The notes under the pieces were generated by a model, which was not told the origin of the DNA, made no database searches, and was given only the letters and a program-made list of their open reading frames with translations. From the NCBI GenBank assembly GCA_027575765.1, contig JANBPT010000615.1:1-28528 (forward strand): 28,528 nt of DNA. Direction: 5' to 3'. How positions within the stretch are numbered: position 1 is the first letter of the stretch; each line of letters opens with the position of its first letter. Positions 1-10,949 of the stretch are shown piece after piece. Made by a program: the position numbers and the translations under genes. This DNA is from Tieghemiomyces parasiticus (lineage: Eukaryota; Kickxellomycota; Dimargaritomycetes; Dimargaritales; Dimargaritaceae).

Positions 1-2149
1 AGCCAGTCCCTGTACCCCCACGCTGTTTGATCGCAGCCACTAGGGCCACCGCTGCCCCTTCCTCCTTATTTCCCTTCGTACTCGCCAGGGTACCCCGCTA
101 CCCGTTTTACCCGTTTTTATCATGACCACATTGATGACTATTTCACTTTTTTACCTTAGCTAATATTAAATACACACAGGCTTCTCCTCGCAATCGAATC
201 GACTATACGGCGATGTACTCACATTTCACCTAATACGTTGGTCACTGGGCCACAGCCAGCAAATGGATTTTCCCGTGTGTATTTTACCTCTTGACGCTGT
301 AATTCCAACGATAAATCTATAGACGGGCATTCAACTCGACGAAAGGACACTGGCCGGCGCGACAGATCGAGGGAGGTAGAGACCAGGTATACAGTGGGGC
401 GATTTTCCGCTCTGGACGAGAATCGTAATGAGAGGGGAGTCTAGCACTGAAGTTGGACCTGGCACCTCACCGATGAGCACGATATGCAACAAGGAAGTTC
501 GCCACCTCTACCCTGATTCAGTCTTGGCCTTACTCCTTCTGGCACTACATTGGGGCCGACAGCTGTCGAACTGGAAACCCCCCGCGGACCAGAGGCCGAT
601 CCAGAAGTCCATCGGGGAGGGGGGAATTCTACGTACTTAGGGAGAAGGAGCAGTGTATAATGAAGAGGAGGGGGCCTACGTGTACTGGTCTCGATCGGAT
701 GGCGAGAACCCTTGCTGCTGGAATGGGCCTAGCACGGGTGTCCCTGCCTGTCAAATCTCCACCTCATCGTCCTGAACTCTTTTATGAAATCATTACCACT
801 ACACCATAGGGGGGGATTTCAACTGAACGTCACGTAAGTGTCATGACTCTCATGGGCGGGGTGTCTAGGCCGATATACGCCCAGCTCGAGACACCACCAT
901 GGGGGTCGCGTATCTCCGGCACTTTCAGCCACACTCTGTGTGGTAGTTGACGTGCCAGCTTGGGTTACTGGCCTGTCTTGAACCACTGATTCCAGCCATT
1001 GGGCCCCTGAATCCAGGGACGTTGTGTGCGACTTCTTTAACACCCAAGCAATCACAGCGGATAGTAGTCGCTACTAAACGCTCTAGCCTGGATGTTGGCA
1101 TTGGATGGCGGGTCTAGTGCCTGTATCCCCTTTGAGGAAACCACCAGTGCCCTCTAGGTTGCGTTTAGGTGGCCACCTTCGCACCACGGACCATTCCCAG
1201 CCTGCGTGACGACGCCCGGCCTGGTGCCGCCAACCAGCGGAACCCCATCCCGGTAGCCCAGGGATCCTCCCCACATCATTGTCGTCAGAAGGCAGAGTAT
1301 CACCCGACCGCACCGGTGCCTTGAAGTGCGGCAAGCGCAGGTACCCCCATGATTGGGTGCAGGCCTAGCTGATACTGCGCGAAACACCACCTGTCCTGCA
1401 CGGAAGCGGATACCCTGTCGCTCGTGTTGAGAGAGGCGGGTGCCAATCCTCTCCACAACTGAACTCGGGTGGTTGGCGGAAGTGGGCTGGGCCTGGCTTC
1501 CATCCCTTTAAGCCCTGAGCGAACCGGACCGCGGTGACACCTGCGGGTGGCCACGGGTCGTACACACTTTGCCACGCGCGATCCGTCGCGCAGGTCGCGG
1601 CAGGCACCGGTCAGCCGAGAGGTCCGAATAGCAGCGTGCTCCTCCTCCCGCGCTAACTGACAGCACGAAGATTGACCAGTGTAGTCGGATTCCTAAATCG
1701 CACGACTTGGCTACCACCGGACCCCGGGGGCCAGTACCCAACAATTTTTGCCTTCTGACCGCTGGCTGGCTTTAGAGGAACCTCCTCCCATTCGACAGCC
1801 GCCGAACCACAAGGTCAACAGTAAGAACCCCATTACGGCCCGAACTCCTGTCCGCCCCTCCCCCCCCCCGCGTGCCCTTAGCTCCCCCTTTCCTTATCCC
1901 TACACCACTGCCTAAAGCGGACATACAGTCTGAACAGGGCCATGCCTTATAGTCCTACCGGTTCGCTCCTTATTTTCGTATCCTCACCCTCTCCCCTTCA
2001 TACAAGTCGAATCTCCGCTTCACAACTCCGCCCATTGTCCCCATCCCAACACCGAAAACCCCCTCTGCGCACCCTTTACCACCCCGCCACGGTTCGCACC
2101 CATTGTCCCAAGCCCCACTTTCATTCGCCATTTTCTCCTTCCGCCACAG
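1..2149. other. Intergenic region upstream of the Spa2-like gene
   Basis: No recognisable gene is visible. Several overlapping open frames of 60-100 codons lie on the minus strand between about 820 and 1745. They have no family resemblance, overlap one another in different frames and probably reflect the GC-rich composition there. A short plus-strand open frame at 428-640 is likewise unrecognised. From about 1850 to 2149 the plus strand becomes strongly CT-rich, including a C run near 1861-1869. That matches the leaders of other genes in this window and is probably the promoter/5' UTR of the Spa2-like gene. Confidence 0.6.
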
Positions 2150-5100
2150 ATGGCCTCCACGCACGTCAAGCTCCAGACCTTCCGGGGCTTTATAGCCTCT
2201 AAATTGCCATCAGGTAAGGGCTGGCCGCTCCAGTGCCGACCGACTGAGACGGCCCTTAAGTACCGCTGACGGCTACAGTCACCATATCCCCTTCTCCGAC
2301 CAACCTGCGCCCTTCCAAAACACTTTACCACTACCCCCTTCCACCCCTCCACAGGGCAACCGCCCCGCAAGTCAAGTGGGGGCAAACTTTCCCGATTGCA
2401 GGAACAACAGTTCCAGGTCCTCGTCACGGACGTCTACGACGAACTCATCCGGCGGACTCAGAACCCACTGAGTAAGTTGTGTGCTCCGGGTCCAGAGACC
2501 AGGCAGCCGCAGGTGTACCCGCAACTCGAACATTACTAGCCTACTAGAGGCCGGTTCAAGGCTATGGTCTACCACGCACTTATACATACCTACGCGCGTC
2601 AATTTCATGCGCAGTTTGACCCTCCGGAATGGGCCCTGCCAATTTAATATTCGTCCGTGGTGCTAACCTTACACTGCCCCATCTGTGTCTACAACCCCTT
2701 CATATCGTGTCTTCCTTAGTACCACACCTTATTGCCAAGGGCGACCTCAATGAGCGGCGAAATACGGCCCGCGCCAAGCTGAGTACCCTCAGCGAGAGCA
2801 AATTCCTCGACCTCGTTTGCGAAGTCTTTGGCGAACTCGAGAACCGGCGGGCACAGGTGGGTAGTGAATACGCCCAAAGCTCTTTACTATACGGACCTGC
2901 AATGCCCACTACTACTTCTACTACTGCTGGGAGCCGGCACTTCCACCTCTATATACGCTACATGCTAACCGTGCTCGCTAATTCTCCCTTGACCCCTCCC
3001 CTACGACCACCCATCCCTCTATACCCAGTTCGACGGCAGCAATGGCCCACCACCAAGTCGCGGCCATACGCCACATATGGAGGCCCCCATGACCCGGGTT
3101 CCCCGCGGACCAGATGGCCACCCACCAGACCCAAATCGTCCGGCCCACAATGGCTCCGCGCGGCTCAATATGGGCGACTCCTATTCTATGGCCTCGATCC
3201 GGTCCCAACCGGCCTATACCAACGATACACGGGATCGGCCGCCGCACCCCCGACAGACCAGTGGGCCCCAACCAACCGGCCAAAACTACTCCGCCTCGAT
3301 GGCCTCACTCAACGGCGCGGGTAAGCCGGCGTCGATCGATTCGGCTTATATGCACCCCCAATCCGGCGGACGTCCCCCGTCCCGCCACACCGAGGACCTC
3401 GAACGGCTCAAGCAGGACCACGAACGGCAGGTCCGCTCCCTCCAGCAGCAGGTCGAGGCGCTGGAAGAATCCCTGGCTCGCAGCGGTCAGGACCAGTCCC
3501 AGAAATTGAATCTACTTAATGACAACAACCAGCTGCAACTCGATCTCCAGGAGAGCCAACAAGTAAGTGATACCACCCAACATTATGCTTTCGGTCTCTG
3601 ACCTTATGCTACTGCGCCTCGCACGTGACCCTGGTGCAGCACTCCCGAAATTAAATCATGAACCGTTGACCCCCTGATACTCACTTCCACCCCAACCAGA
3701 AAACCGCCGATCTCGAACGCGAACTTAGCTCGTTAAAAAAGGAGGCTGAACGGCTACGGGAGGAGGGGATGGAGCACCAGCGCAGTTTGGTAAGTCACCA
3801 TGCAGTTAAACCCGAGGCGTCTGGGCAGATGGCGCCGGCACTACTCCTCCCTCCCCCTCGGTCTATATTGTTGGTTGTAGAAGCCAAGGACTTGCGCCTC
3901 CACCACATCCTTGCCCACTTAAAAATACATGCCAATTAACTTTACCGTCTATCCGCCCCCCTCCCGCTACCCCCTAACCCCGACCTTATTCCTCCGCCGG
4001 CCAGCGTTTCGGCGCGGAGAAGGACCGAGACGAAAAGGACAATCTACGGCGGCAAATCGGGCGGCTCACCAGCGAGCTCGGGGAGCTCAAGACGCAGAAC
4101 GAACACTACTCCAGGCGCATGAAAAAACTTATGGACGAGGTAGGTGAATAGACCTGCCTTGGACAGCTCTTGGGAGCCCAATGGCTTTCTTTACTACTGG
4201 TTGACCTGGGCTAACCGTGACCCGCCAATTGCCTTGCTTAACCATTCTTGTACCCATGCCCCTGGACAGAAAATGGAATTGGAGGCTAAACTGGCCGAGG
4301 CTAAAGAGGCGGCGGCCCGCGCCCCTGCCTTGCCCACCCCTACCCTTGACCGCACCGGCCAGTCCTGCCGGGACGAGCGCATCTCGGTGGAAAAGCCACC
4401 CGAGGGCGGGATCGACCGCGCCCGGATGAGCGCCTTTCAGCAAGCCATTGACGAGCTGGTCCGTGCCGGCCGTTCTAACCAGCCTACTGACGTCCTAGTC
4501 GCCATGAAATCGGTGGTCCTGGCCTGTCGGGCCATCTCCGAGGACACCGAGCAGTACGAGACCCAGCACCGGCTGCCGGGCGATGAGCGGACACGCCTGC
4601 ATAGCTACCAGGGTAAGCTATCCACCACCTTGAACGAATTGACCGCCACGGCCAAACGCCACGCCGCTGGGATGGGCCTGAGCCCTACTGCCCTACTGGA
4701 CGCCGCCGCCACCCACCTTACAGAGGCTGTACTCGACCTGGTTCGTCTGGTCAAACTGCGGCCGTCCAGCTCGACGGGTTCCTTGACTCTGTCGTCCCCG
4801 CCCACGCCCCGGTCGGTGCCGGTGCGCAAGCCCAGTACGGGCGGCGGAGTCCACGACGACACCTCGTTCGCATCACGCTCGTCCAACACAGCCCTGGGCC
4901 ACGTAAATGGGACAAGCGGCGGCCACCCGCCTCCGACACCCAACAGCGCCCATGGGGACCAGTATCTCAAGTCTACCATCACCCTCACGGCCCCGGCCGC
5001 TACCAACGGTTACGGGATAAAGTCCGGCAGCTGGGACCTTTCGCGACTCATGCCCGGCGGCTTTGGGGGCAGCAACAACGGCAACCATCGGGGCGGCAGC

Positions 5101-5727
5101 CGGGAGTCCCGCGACAGCACAGCCTCCGGAGTGACCCTCTCGGTGGACGAGCTGCGTGACTTTTTGGAGGCCAAGACGGACCAGGCAGTTCAGGGGATCC
5201 AGGACATGTTGCGAACGAGCCGGGCTGAGGAGGTTGATCCCATCACGCTGTGCCTCAATCTGCGGGCCATTGTTGCCACCGTATCATCCATTCTACAGAC
5301 CTGTCGAGTGAGTTTCGACCATTTTGCCGCCCTGGGCGACCCACAGCGCGCGCATAGTGGGCTGCGGCCACTATCTTATACGCTCCCCCCTGCCTTTGAC
5401 CCGGCCAAGGCCCGCAATTATCTGGACGGTCTCCGCGACGGAGACCATGTCCTGCAGACGCTCGTAGCGGAGATTTACAAGGCAGCCCAGATGGCTGCCA
5501 TCAACAACCAGTTTGCCGGCGACTCGCCCAACCCTGGGAGCGCCCTCCTCCTCAATGGTGCCAGTCCACGCCCGGGCGCGCTCCATGAGTTCCAGATCGA
5601 TAACCAAGATTTAGATACTGAGGTAGTGCATGACCTAGTCAACGATAAGATCTTTAAGCAGCGCCTCACCAGCGCCGTGTTTGATGTGGCCCGCTGCACC
5701 AAGTTTCTCGTGTCCCTGATGGAGTAA
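2150..5727 (+). CDS. SPA2: Spa2-like polarisome scaffold protein, seven exons
   Basis: Polarity scaffold of the Spa2/Sph1 family, which at growing tips links formin, MAPK-pathway and Rab-GAP partners (family knowledge). Inferred exons are 2150-2213, 2355-2471, 2720-2856, 3029-3562, 3700-3789, 4005-4139 and 4270-5727. All junctions are GT-AG and in phase, giving 844 residues. Two Spa2-homology (GIT) repeats are visible: residues 37-57 (QFQVLVTDVYDELIRR) and 81-106 (KLSTLSESKFLDLVCEVF). A Gly/Pro/Ser linker follows, then a coiled coil at about 225-400 rich in Glu, Lys, Gln and Arg. A conserved helical segment at 412-460 carries VLVAMKSVVLACRAISED, typical of Spa2/GIT proteins. A low-complexity Ser/Thr/Gly stretch (about 530-645) precedes a helical C-terminus from 650. 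The start follows a CT-rich leader, and the first repeat begins soon after it. The family call is firm; single splice sites could shift by a few bases. Confidence 0.88.
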
Positions 5728-6388
5728 TGCTCACTTTGTGAAGCGAAGAGAGCTATACAAGAGTAATCATACCTGATCGACTCTGCGTGCTGATGTGCAT
5801 AGTGTACCGACGTCCCTTGTTTTCGGTGGCCTTTTGCGTTGTCTTGCCAGCCCTGTATATATACGCACAGTCACGCATGCCGCTCGCCACTCAGCAGTAC
5901 AGCACCGTTGTGTATCGGTTCTTAACAACTTGTCACCTGGCTATCGGTCCCCGCCCGGCTGGATCCAAGCATGCCCTTCCGTTGTCCCTTAGATCCTCAT
6001 TTCGAGCCGCGCATAAGCGAGTGACTCCAACCCATTACGTTACCTACCTGCTACAGGGGCCTACGACGGCTTTGGTCCATTTTGCCGCCTAGCTTTCACT
6101 TGTATGTCTATTTCTTTTCACCCACCTCACTTTTAATGTATGCAGCCCGTCCCCTTGTACAATGAATTATCTCTGCCATCCTGAAAACGACTTAATGATT
6201 GGCATCGGCCATCCTCATTTAGGATGATAACCGATTCCAAGGATCATAACGTGCAGATACAGGTCATTTATTACTTTTGATGAAGAGCGTAACCAGAGGC
6301 TCACATGCTGGCATAGCAACCGGGCGTAAGGCTGCCGCGGGCCTGGGCAAAGGCAGCCTAGCTACCATTCAGGGAAGACCAATACAGC
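5728..6388. other. Convergent intergenic region, Spa2-like and PHB1 3' ends
   Basis: This is the tail-to-tail spacer between the plus-strand Spa2-like gene and the minus-strand prohibitin gene. Open frames near 5787-6092 have no family resemblance and probably lie in the 3' UTR of the Spa2-like transcript. I see no RNA gene or repeat here. Confidence 0.6.
6267..6272 (-). terminator. Putative polyadenylation signal of PHB1
   Basis: AATAAA is present on the minus strand about 117 bases past the prohibitin stop codon. The spacing suits a poly(A) signal, but the hexamer alone is weak evidence. Confidence 0.4.
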
Positions 6389-7469
6389 CTATTTCTCGGT
6401 CGAGACGTTCAGCAACAGGTTGTTGCCGCCCTCGGCACCACTGGGAATGTAGGTCACGTTGCGGGCGCTGGACAAGGTAGTGGCGATGGCCTTGGAGGCC
6501 TCAATACGACGGAACTTGATCAGGCCGGCACCGGCTTGCTGGAGGGCGGCGGAGATGGTATCGGCAGCAATGGCCTCGCCCTCGGCGCGGATGATGGCGG
6601 CCTGCTTCTCCTGCTCGGCACGCTCAACGATGAACTTGGCGCGCTCAGCCTCCTGCTGGGCGATCTGCTTCTGTTCGACGGCGTTGGTGAACTCGCGACC
6701 AAAGGTCATGTGGGTGATGGACACATCCTCCAGCTGGATGTTGAACTCCTGGGCCCGCTTGACCAGGTCCTCCCGGATCCGCGACGAGACCACCTCGCGC
6801 TGCGTGATGAGCTCGCCGGCGTCAAACTGGGCCACGATGGCCTTGAGGACTTCGTTACCGATCGACGGGAGCACGCGTTCGTCGTAGTCCATACCCAGGT
6901 TCTGGTAAATGAGCGGCAGGCGCTCCAGCTCCGGACGGTGCAGCACACGCAGCGTCAGGCTTACCATCTGCATATCCTTGGACCCCGTGGTCGTCGAAAT
7001 GTTGCGCGGCTTGGTGCGCACGTCATAGAGGACCGCACGCTGCAGCCACGGGATCAGAAAGTGCGTGCCTTCGCCCACCGTCTCGCCCTTAACACCCTGG
7101 ATACGGTCAAAGATGACAGCGCGCTGACCACCCTTAACTGGGAGCGGGAGGAAGGGAGGGGGGTTGATGTAGCCGGGGACAGTAAGGGAGGACGGTAGGT
7201 GAGAAGTTAAGGGTTAGAGCGGACACCGGTTATAACGGGCGGGATTCGCGACGGGCGGAGCTCACCTCTGCGGCTGATACGAAAATGGTTAGGGAGTGCA
7301 CTTTAGTTGCTATCCCGACGCTGACCATGCCGCTTGACACGATAGCACGTGCCGTGACGGCGCATTCATGAGCGCATCAGAACTTACCATCATACAGCGC
7401 TGACTGGGCTCCGGCGGCCAGAATGCCGAGGGGGATAATCGCCTTGGAGAGTTTGTCGAGGAAAGCCAT
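6389..7469 (-). CDS. PHB1: Prohibitin-1, two exons
   Basis: Subunit of the ring-shaped prohibitin complex of the mitochondrial inner membrane, where it acts with PHB2 as a scaffold and modulates m-AAA protease (family knowledge). Exons on the minus strand are 7469-7388 and 7137-6389, separated by a 250-base GT-AG intron with a CTAAC-type branch motif. The spliced product is 276 residues, normal for PHB1. An N-terminal hydrophobic anchor (about 10-25) comes first. The PHB core runs from about 28, with [10 protein letters not shown] at 30-39, [10 protein letters not shown] at 49-58 and TGSKDMQ near 78. The long coiled coil at about 180-230 contains [15 protein letters not shown] and RAEGEA. Joining the exons restores the expected Tyr-Asp-Val-Lys-Gly-Gly junction. 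It is convergent with the Spa2-like gene and in tandem with QCR8. I chose PHB1 over PHB2 because of the short N-terminus and these core motifs. Confidence 0.95.
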
Positions 7470-7786
7470 GGCGGAAGGAAGGTGTGGGGTACTATACGAA
7501 TGTGAACGAGTAATAAACGACGAATAAAAGGATTTCTGTAGCAACCGGACGATGTAGAATGTAGGAGGTGTGTTGAAGAATCAGGGCGGGCGTGGGGTCC
7601 CAGACGCGGATCAAGCCTGTCGGGTGCGGAGAATGAAGGGGGAGGGTGGTGGCCAGCCCGCTTGGACGGTGGGTGAGTCTTTGGACAGCTGCGGCGACGT
7701 GGGGAGGGAGAAGGGTGGCTGTCTCCCGTTACGTGGCCCCCGCAGTCCTCCCTACTTTCCGTAGGGCTTCCGGTCCGGAACAAAAG

Positions 7787-7792
7787 CACGTG
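7787..7792. promoter_or_regulatory. CACGTG motif upstream of PHB1
   Basis: Palindromic E-box core in the context GCACGTGAC, 318 bases upstream of the PHB1 start. It is a possible site for a Cbf1/bHLH factor. The motif is common enough to occur by chance, so the role is inferred. Confidence 0.25.
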
Positions 7793-8077
7793 ACCTCCTG
7801 GTGTCACTGGATGGCCCTTGGCTAGCTTGGGGAGAGGAGGGGGGGTATATTGACCATAGAGACTAACGGTAGGGCGTGGCCTACACAGGGCGGGTAGTCC
7901 ACCCTGCAGCGTTTAACACCGCCTGGATAATGGCTATAAACTTATCAAACTACGAAGCCACCGTTCCCAACACACTTGCTACACGGAAAGAACCGAGGCG
8001 AGCCAGCCCCGTGGCACGAGTTGTCCATGAAGGGAACTCAACTCTGCTCGCCAGCTACAATGAAAGATCGTATCGGA

Positions 8078-8083
8078 TTTATT
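8078..8083 (-). terminator. Putative polyadenylation signal of QCR8
   Basis: AATAAA reads on the minus strand 70 bases past the QCR8 stop codon, a suitable distance for a poly(A) signal. Confidence 0.45.
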
Positions 8084-8152
8084 TCTCAGCTGCAGACCGT
8101 ACGAAACCAGTTTACGGTATGATAGGTGCGGTATAATCTAAACAAGTCTAGT

Positions 8153-8407
8153 TTACTCCTTGCGCTCGTGGTGACCGGCCTTGGAGTTAAGGTAGGCGTT
8201 GCGCTTCTTGGCCCACGAGTAGGTGAGGTAGGCGATGGCGGTGGGCGGGGCGACGTAGAGGAACTGGGCGCTGGTACGACGGATGATGTTGTAGAATCCC
8301 TTGCTGAAAAAGTTAGGAAACAGACGCTGTTGGTAGGATGACAGGCGGTAGGTGACGATACCGCGCTGCTTGGGGCCTCCGAGGTTACCAAAGACGGCTT
8401 CACCCAT
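8153..8407 (-). CDS. QCR8: Cytochrome bc1 complex subunit 8 (ubiquinol-cytochrome c reductase)
   Basis: Small single-span subunit of respiratory complex III in the mitochondrial inner membrane, in contact with cytochrome b (family knowledge). The intronless frame gives 84 residues, in the usual range for Qcr8/UQCRQ. GNLGGPKQRGIVTYRLSSYQQ at the N-terminus (8-28) matches the conserved GGPKQ-G-I-Y block. Next come PNFFSKGFYNIIRR (31-44), the transmembrane segment AQFLYVAPPTAIAYLTYSW (47-65) and the characteristic NAYLNSKAG motif (70-78). It has no cleavable presequence, as expected for this family. It lies in tandem with PHB1 and diverges from the Rab5-like gene. A minus-strand CCAAT (8500-8504) and a CACGTG (8790-8795) lie upstream. 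The start is the first Met ahead of the conserved block. Confidence 0.93.
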   Translation of the reverse strand: MGEAVFGNLGGPKQRGIVTYRLSSYQQRLFPNFFSKGFYNIIRRTSAQFLYVAPPTAIAYLTYSWAKKRNAYLNSKAGHHERKE

Positions 8408-9633
8408 GATGGCTTAGAATGTCTAGAAGTTGTAAAGGGGGAAAATGTGACCGGGTAATAGTCTGGAGGGGCACGAAAAGGGCAGTGCACAAGTCAGGTA
8501 TTGGGGTTAGCGGAAAAGCAGCAATGAAAGGGAGACAATGTTTAGAGCAAAGGCATGAGAGGGCAGGGTTGGGAGGTGAAACGGAATCCGAGCAGCGGAT
8601 CCGAGGGACGGCAGAAGCTGACGGTGGATACGTTGGCAGGGAGGCGGGGCCTGGGTCCATACGCCCAGTTATAGGACCGACGCATACGGCGGGGAGCGCT
8701 CTTTTCAATGCTGCATCCCATCCCGTCCCATCCGCCTCCACCTCGCCCTGCCCCCAACCCAAAGCCTAGCCGCCGCCTCTCGGAAGTATCACGTGATAAT
8801 GGCTTGACCATTGTGGAGTAATAGGGGGTGGTGGCCTTGACGCACCGGTTGAGAGGGAGAGTGGGAGAGTGGGGGAGGGGTACCGCAGGCAGCAGGTCCC
8901 CATCACCCTTATGGAGTCTATTTCCATAACCCCAGAAGCGCCGTTGAACCTGTACTGCGCGCGTGTGGTCAGCGGACCCTGTTGAGCCGCTTGTAAGCTG
9001 TGGATCCAGTCAGCCATGGGCTGGTGCTATGGCCAGGCCGCCCGCAATCGAACTCTCCGGGCACTACTCTCCTGCCGCCAGACCCACGCTAGAGGTAGCA
9101 GGCCAACCGCCCGTTGGAAGCCCCAGCAGTCGGAGTCCCAATGGCACTCCGGCCGACGCCGGGACTTGCCGGCTGCTCTGCGTCGCTCGGCTGCAACTTA
9201 TCCGCTGGATCACCCACCCGGGGGCTTGGCGCCTTCCAAAGCCACGGTTCCATATACACGTTTTTTCTGCCACCCCTTGGGCTGTAAGGCCGGCACTCAT
9301 TAGCGTACTCGGCCCGCCCTCGGCTCCTCCCGCTCTCCCATTCCACCTGAAGGCCTCGTAGCTCTCCGCCAGGCTCGCTCGCTTCCCTTCTCTCACATTC
9401 TCTCCTTTGCCGTCACTTGTGGCTGCGCGCATACTCCCTTGCCCCGTCCTTGCTTCGCCATCACTGCTTTTCTTTCGAACCTTTTACCCATCTCACCTGT
9501 CGCTAGCTGCGATAAGGTTCCACCTGTATTACGCCGTCCGCCTTCTTCCTCTGTCATTTCTGTATTCGCTTAATTGCATATTCTCGCTACTTCCCATCCC
9601 CCTACCTGCTGCTGTCTAACCCGCCCGCTAGCC
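8408..9633. other. Divergent intergenic region between QCR8 and the Rab5-like gene
   Basis: Shared upstream region of two divergent genes. Next to QCR8 the plus strand is purine-rich, so the QCR8 sense strand is CT-rich. From about 9360 to 9633 the plus strand is CT-rich, forming the probable leader of the Rab5-like gene. A perfect ten-base palindrome ATCACGTGAT sits at 8788-8797. Overlapping open frames on both strands around 8960-9430 show no family resemblance, and I treat them as chance. Confidence 0.55.
8788..8797. promoter_or_regulatory. CACGTG palindrome upstream of QCR8
   Basis: Perfect palindrome ATCACGTGAT, 383 bases upstream of QCR8 and 837 bases upstream of the Rab5-like gene. 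In budding yeast the QCR8 promoter is controlled by Cbf1 (CPF1), which binds CACGTG, and by Abf1 (established knowledge). A conserved role here is inference. Confidence 0.35.
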
Positions 9634-10491
9634 ATGAGTGCCACCGCCGACCCCACCACCACCGCGCCCTTCCCGGCCGACCCGGACGCCAAGCCCATCC
9701 AGGTCAAGCTGGTCCTGCTGGGTGAGGCCGCCGTGGGCAAGTCCAGCCTTGTATCCCGCTTTGTCCAGAATAAGTTCATGGACAACCGGGAGCCCACTAT
9801 CGGCGCCGCTTTCACCACCCAAAAGTGCCGTCTGGAAGATAAAGTCATCAAGTTCGAAATCTGGGACACCGCCGGCCAGGAGCGCTTCTACTCGCTGGCT
9901 CCCATGTACTACCGCAATGCCCATGCGGCCATCGTGGTTTTTGACGTTACCCGCGCCTCCTCTCTCCAGAAGGCCCGCACCTGGGTGAAGGAGCTGCAGC
10001 GCCAGGGCAACCTCAACATGGTCATTGCTCTTGTGGGTAACAAGCTCGACCTGGTTCAGCCCTCGACCGCTGCCGCCGCCGCTGGTGAGGAGGAAGGTGA
10101 CGACGAGACACCCACTGCCACCGAGTCTGCTCCCGCCGCGAGCCCCGGTCCTCAGGGGGGTGATGCGACCGAGGCCGACGACGGTGACGCCGACAGCGAG
10201 CCTGAATTTATACCCCGCCAGGTTACCACCGAGGAGGGTGAGGCCTACGCCGCCGAGGCCGGCCTTCTCTATTTTGAAGCCAGCGCCAAGACGGGTGAAG
10301 GCGTGCAGAGCATCTTTAATGAGATCGCCAAGAAGCTGCCCACGGACCAAATCTTGTCCCAGAGTCGGGCCGGGCGTGCCGGTGGGCTCAACTCCGGTTC
10401 GGTTAACGTTGATCTGGTCAACGAGAGCGGGTTCGGCCGCAACAACCCCGGCCAGACCGGTAGCAACGCCGCCTCGGGTTGTGCCTGCTAA
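9634..10491 (+). CDS. Rab5-family small GTPase with acidic insertion
   Basis: Endosomal Rab GTPase of the Rab5/Vps21/Ypt52 group, controlling early-endosome fusion and vacuolar sorting (family knowledge). The intronless frame encodes 285 residues, against about 215 for typical Rab5. Visible motifs are the P-loop GEAAVGKS (30-37), Rab5-type switch I with PTIGAAF (54-60), WDTAGQE (77-83), NKLD (136-139) and SAK (217-219). The C-terminal CAC (283-285) should be doubly geranylgeranylated. Between NKLD and the [12 protein letters not shown] helix sits an insertion at about 142-194 that is Ala-rich, then Glu/Asp-rich. All catalytic motifs stay intact, so it should be a surface loop. From memory, fungal Ypt52-type paralogues also carry an insert here, which would favour Ypt52 over Vps21. 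The Met at 9634 is preferred to the in-frame one at 9574 because it follows the CT-rich leader and gives a normal Rab N-terminus. Confidence 0.93.
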   Translation: MSATADPTTTAPFPADPDAKPIQVKLVLLGEAAVGKSSLVSRFVQNKFMDNREPTIGAAFTTQKCRLEDKVIKFEIWDTAGQERFYSLAPMYYRNAHAAIVVFDVTRASSLQKARTWVKELQRQGNLNMVIALVGNKLDLVQPSTAAAAAGEEEGDDETPTATESAPAASPGPQGGDATEADDGDADSEPEFIPRQVTTEEGEAYAAEAGLLYFEASAKTGEGVQSIFNEIAKKLPTDQILSQSRAGRAGGLNSGSVNVDLVNESGFGRNNPGQTGSNAASGCAC

Positions 10492-10949
10492 ATTCGCACC
10501 CTCATTCCTTACCCTGCTTTTCTATAAACCGACGTGTATCCATAGCTCACCGTATACCCCTCTCTCCGCCCGTTGCCCTACCCGGTCCCGCTCCTCTGCT
10601 GACGCAGCGTGGACTCGCTGCCACTAAGCAGACTACTGTCCAGCATGCCTATGCCCTTCCCCTGGTCACCAACCTCTGCTCATTCGTTATCCCTGCCATT
10701 ATACACCGGTTGTGATACTTTCATACTATTATTATTTTTATTGGGAACTTTTGATTCATCACTTCTTACAACTAAACGTACCACCATTGTCTCTTACGGG
10801 AGCTGAAAAACCTCCCATGGTCGATAGTACAGTGTATTTCCGTACACAATGGCAATCCAGCGGATGCAACTGGCGTAGTAGTCAGAGGCCGGAATGGCCA
10901 GTAATGCTGCAGGGCGATACCAAGTCACCAAACCCAACCTCGGCCCTGA
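10492..10949. other. Convergent spacer, Rab5-like and SDF2-like 3' ends
   Basis: Tail-to-tail spacer that probably holds both 3' UTRs. It is CT-rich just after the Rab stop and AT-rich at about 10715-10800. No gene or structured RNA is supported. Confidence 0.6.
10737..10742 (-). terminator. Putative polyadenylation signal of the SDF2-like gene
   Basis: AATAAA on the minus strand in an AT-rich patch, about 208 bases beyond the SDF2-like stop codon. Confidence 0.35.

Larger units (their letters stand above)
7470..8152. other. Intergenic region, PHB1 upstream and QCR8 downstream
   Basis: This holds the promoter side of PHB1 and the 3' flank of QCR8, both on the minus strand. The plus strand is purine-rich at about 7620-7720 and 7830-7850, so the PHB1 leader strand is CT-rich. 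A CACGTG motif lies at 7787-7792. No gene is supported; small open frames at 7570-7764 and 7876-8136 look like chance. Confidence 0.55.

Noticed and set aside
1083..1744. Cluster of overlapping minus-strand open frames
   Set aside because: Each is at most 100 codons, they overlap in different frames, and none shows a recognisable motif. I could not link them to a transposon.
3077..3601. Open frame read as an independent gene
   Set aside because: It is the main part of exon 4 of the Spa2-like gene; the frame joins the neighbouring exons through GT-AG sites.
6536..7198. Plus-strand open frame of 220 codons
   Set aside because: It lies antisense to the prohibitin exon. GC-rich third positions on the coding strand remove stops on the opposite strand, and the translation resembles no family.
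9628..10350. Minus-strand open frame of 240 codons
   Set aside because: Antisense shadow of the Rab5-like gene, Gly/Leu-rich and without a recognisable domain.
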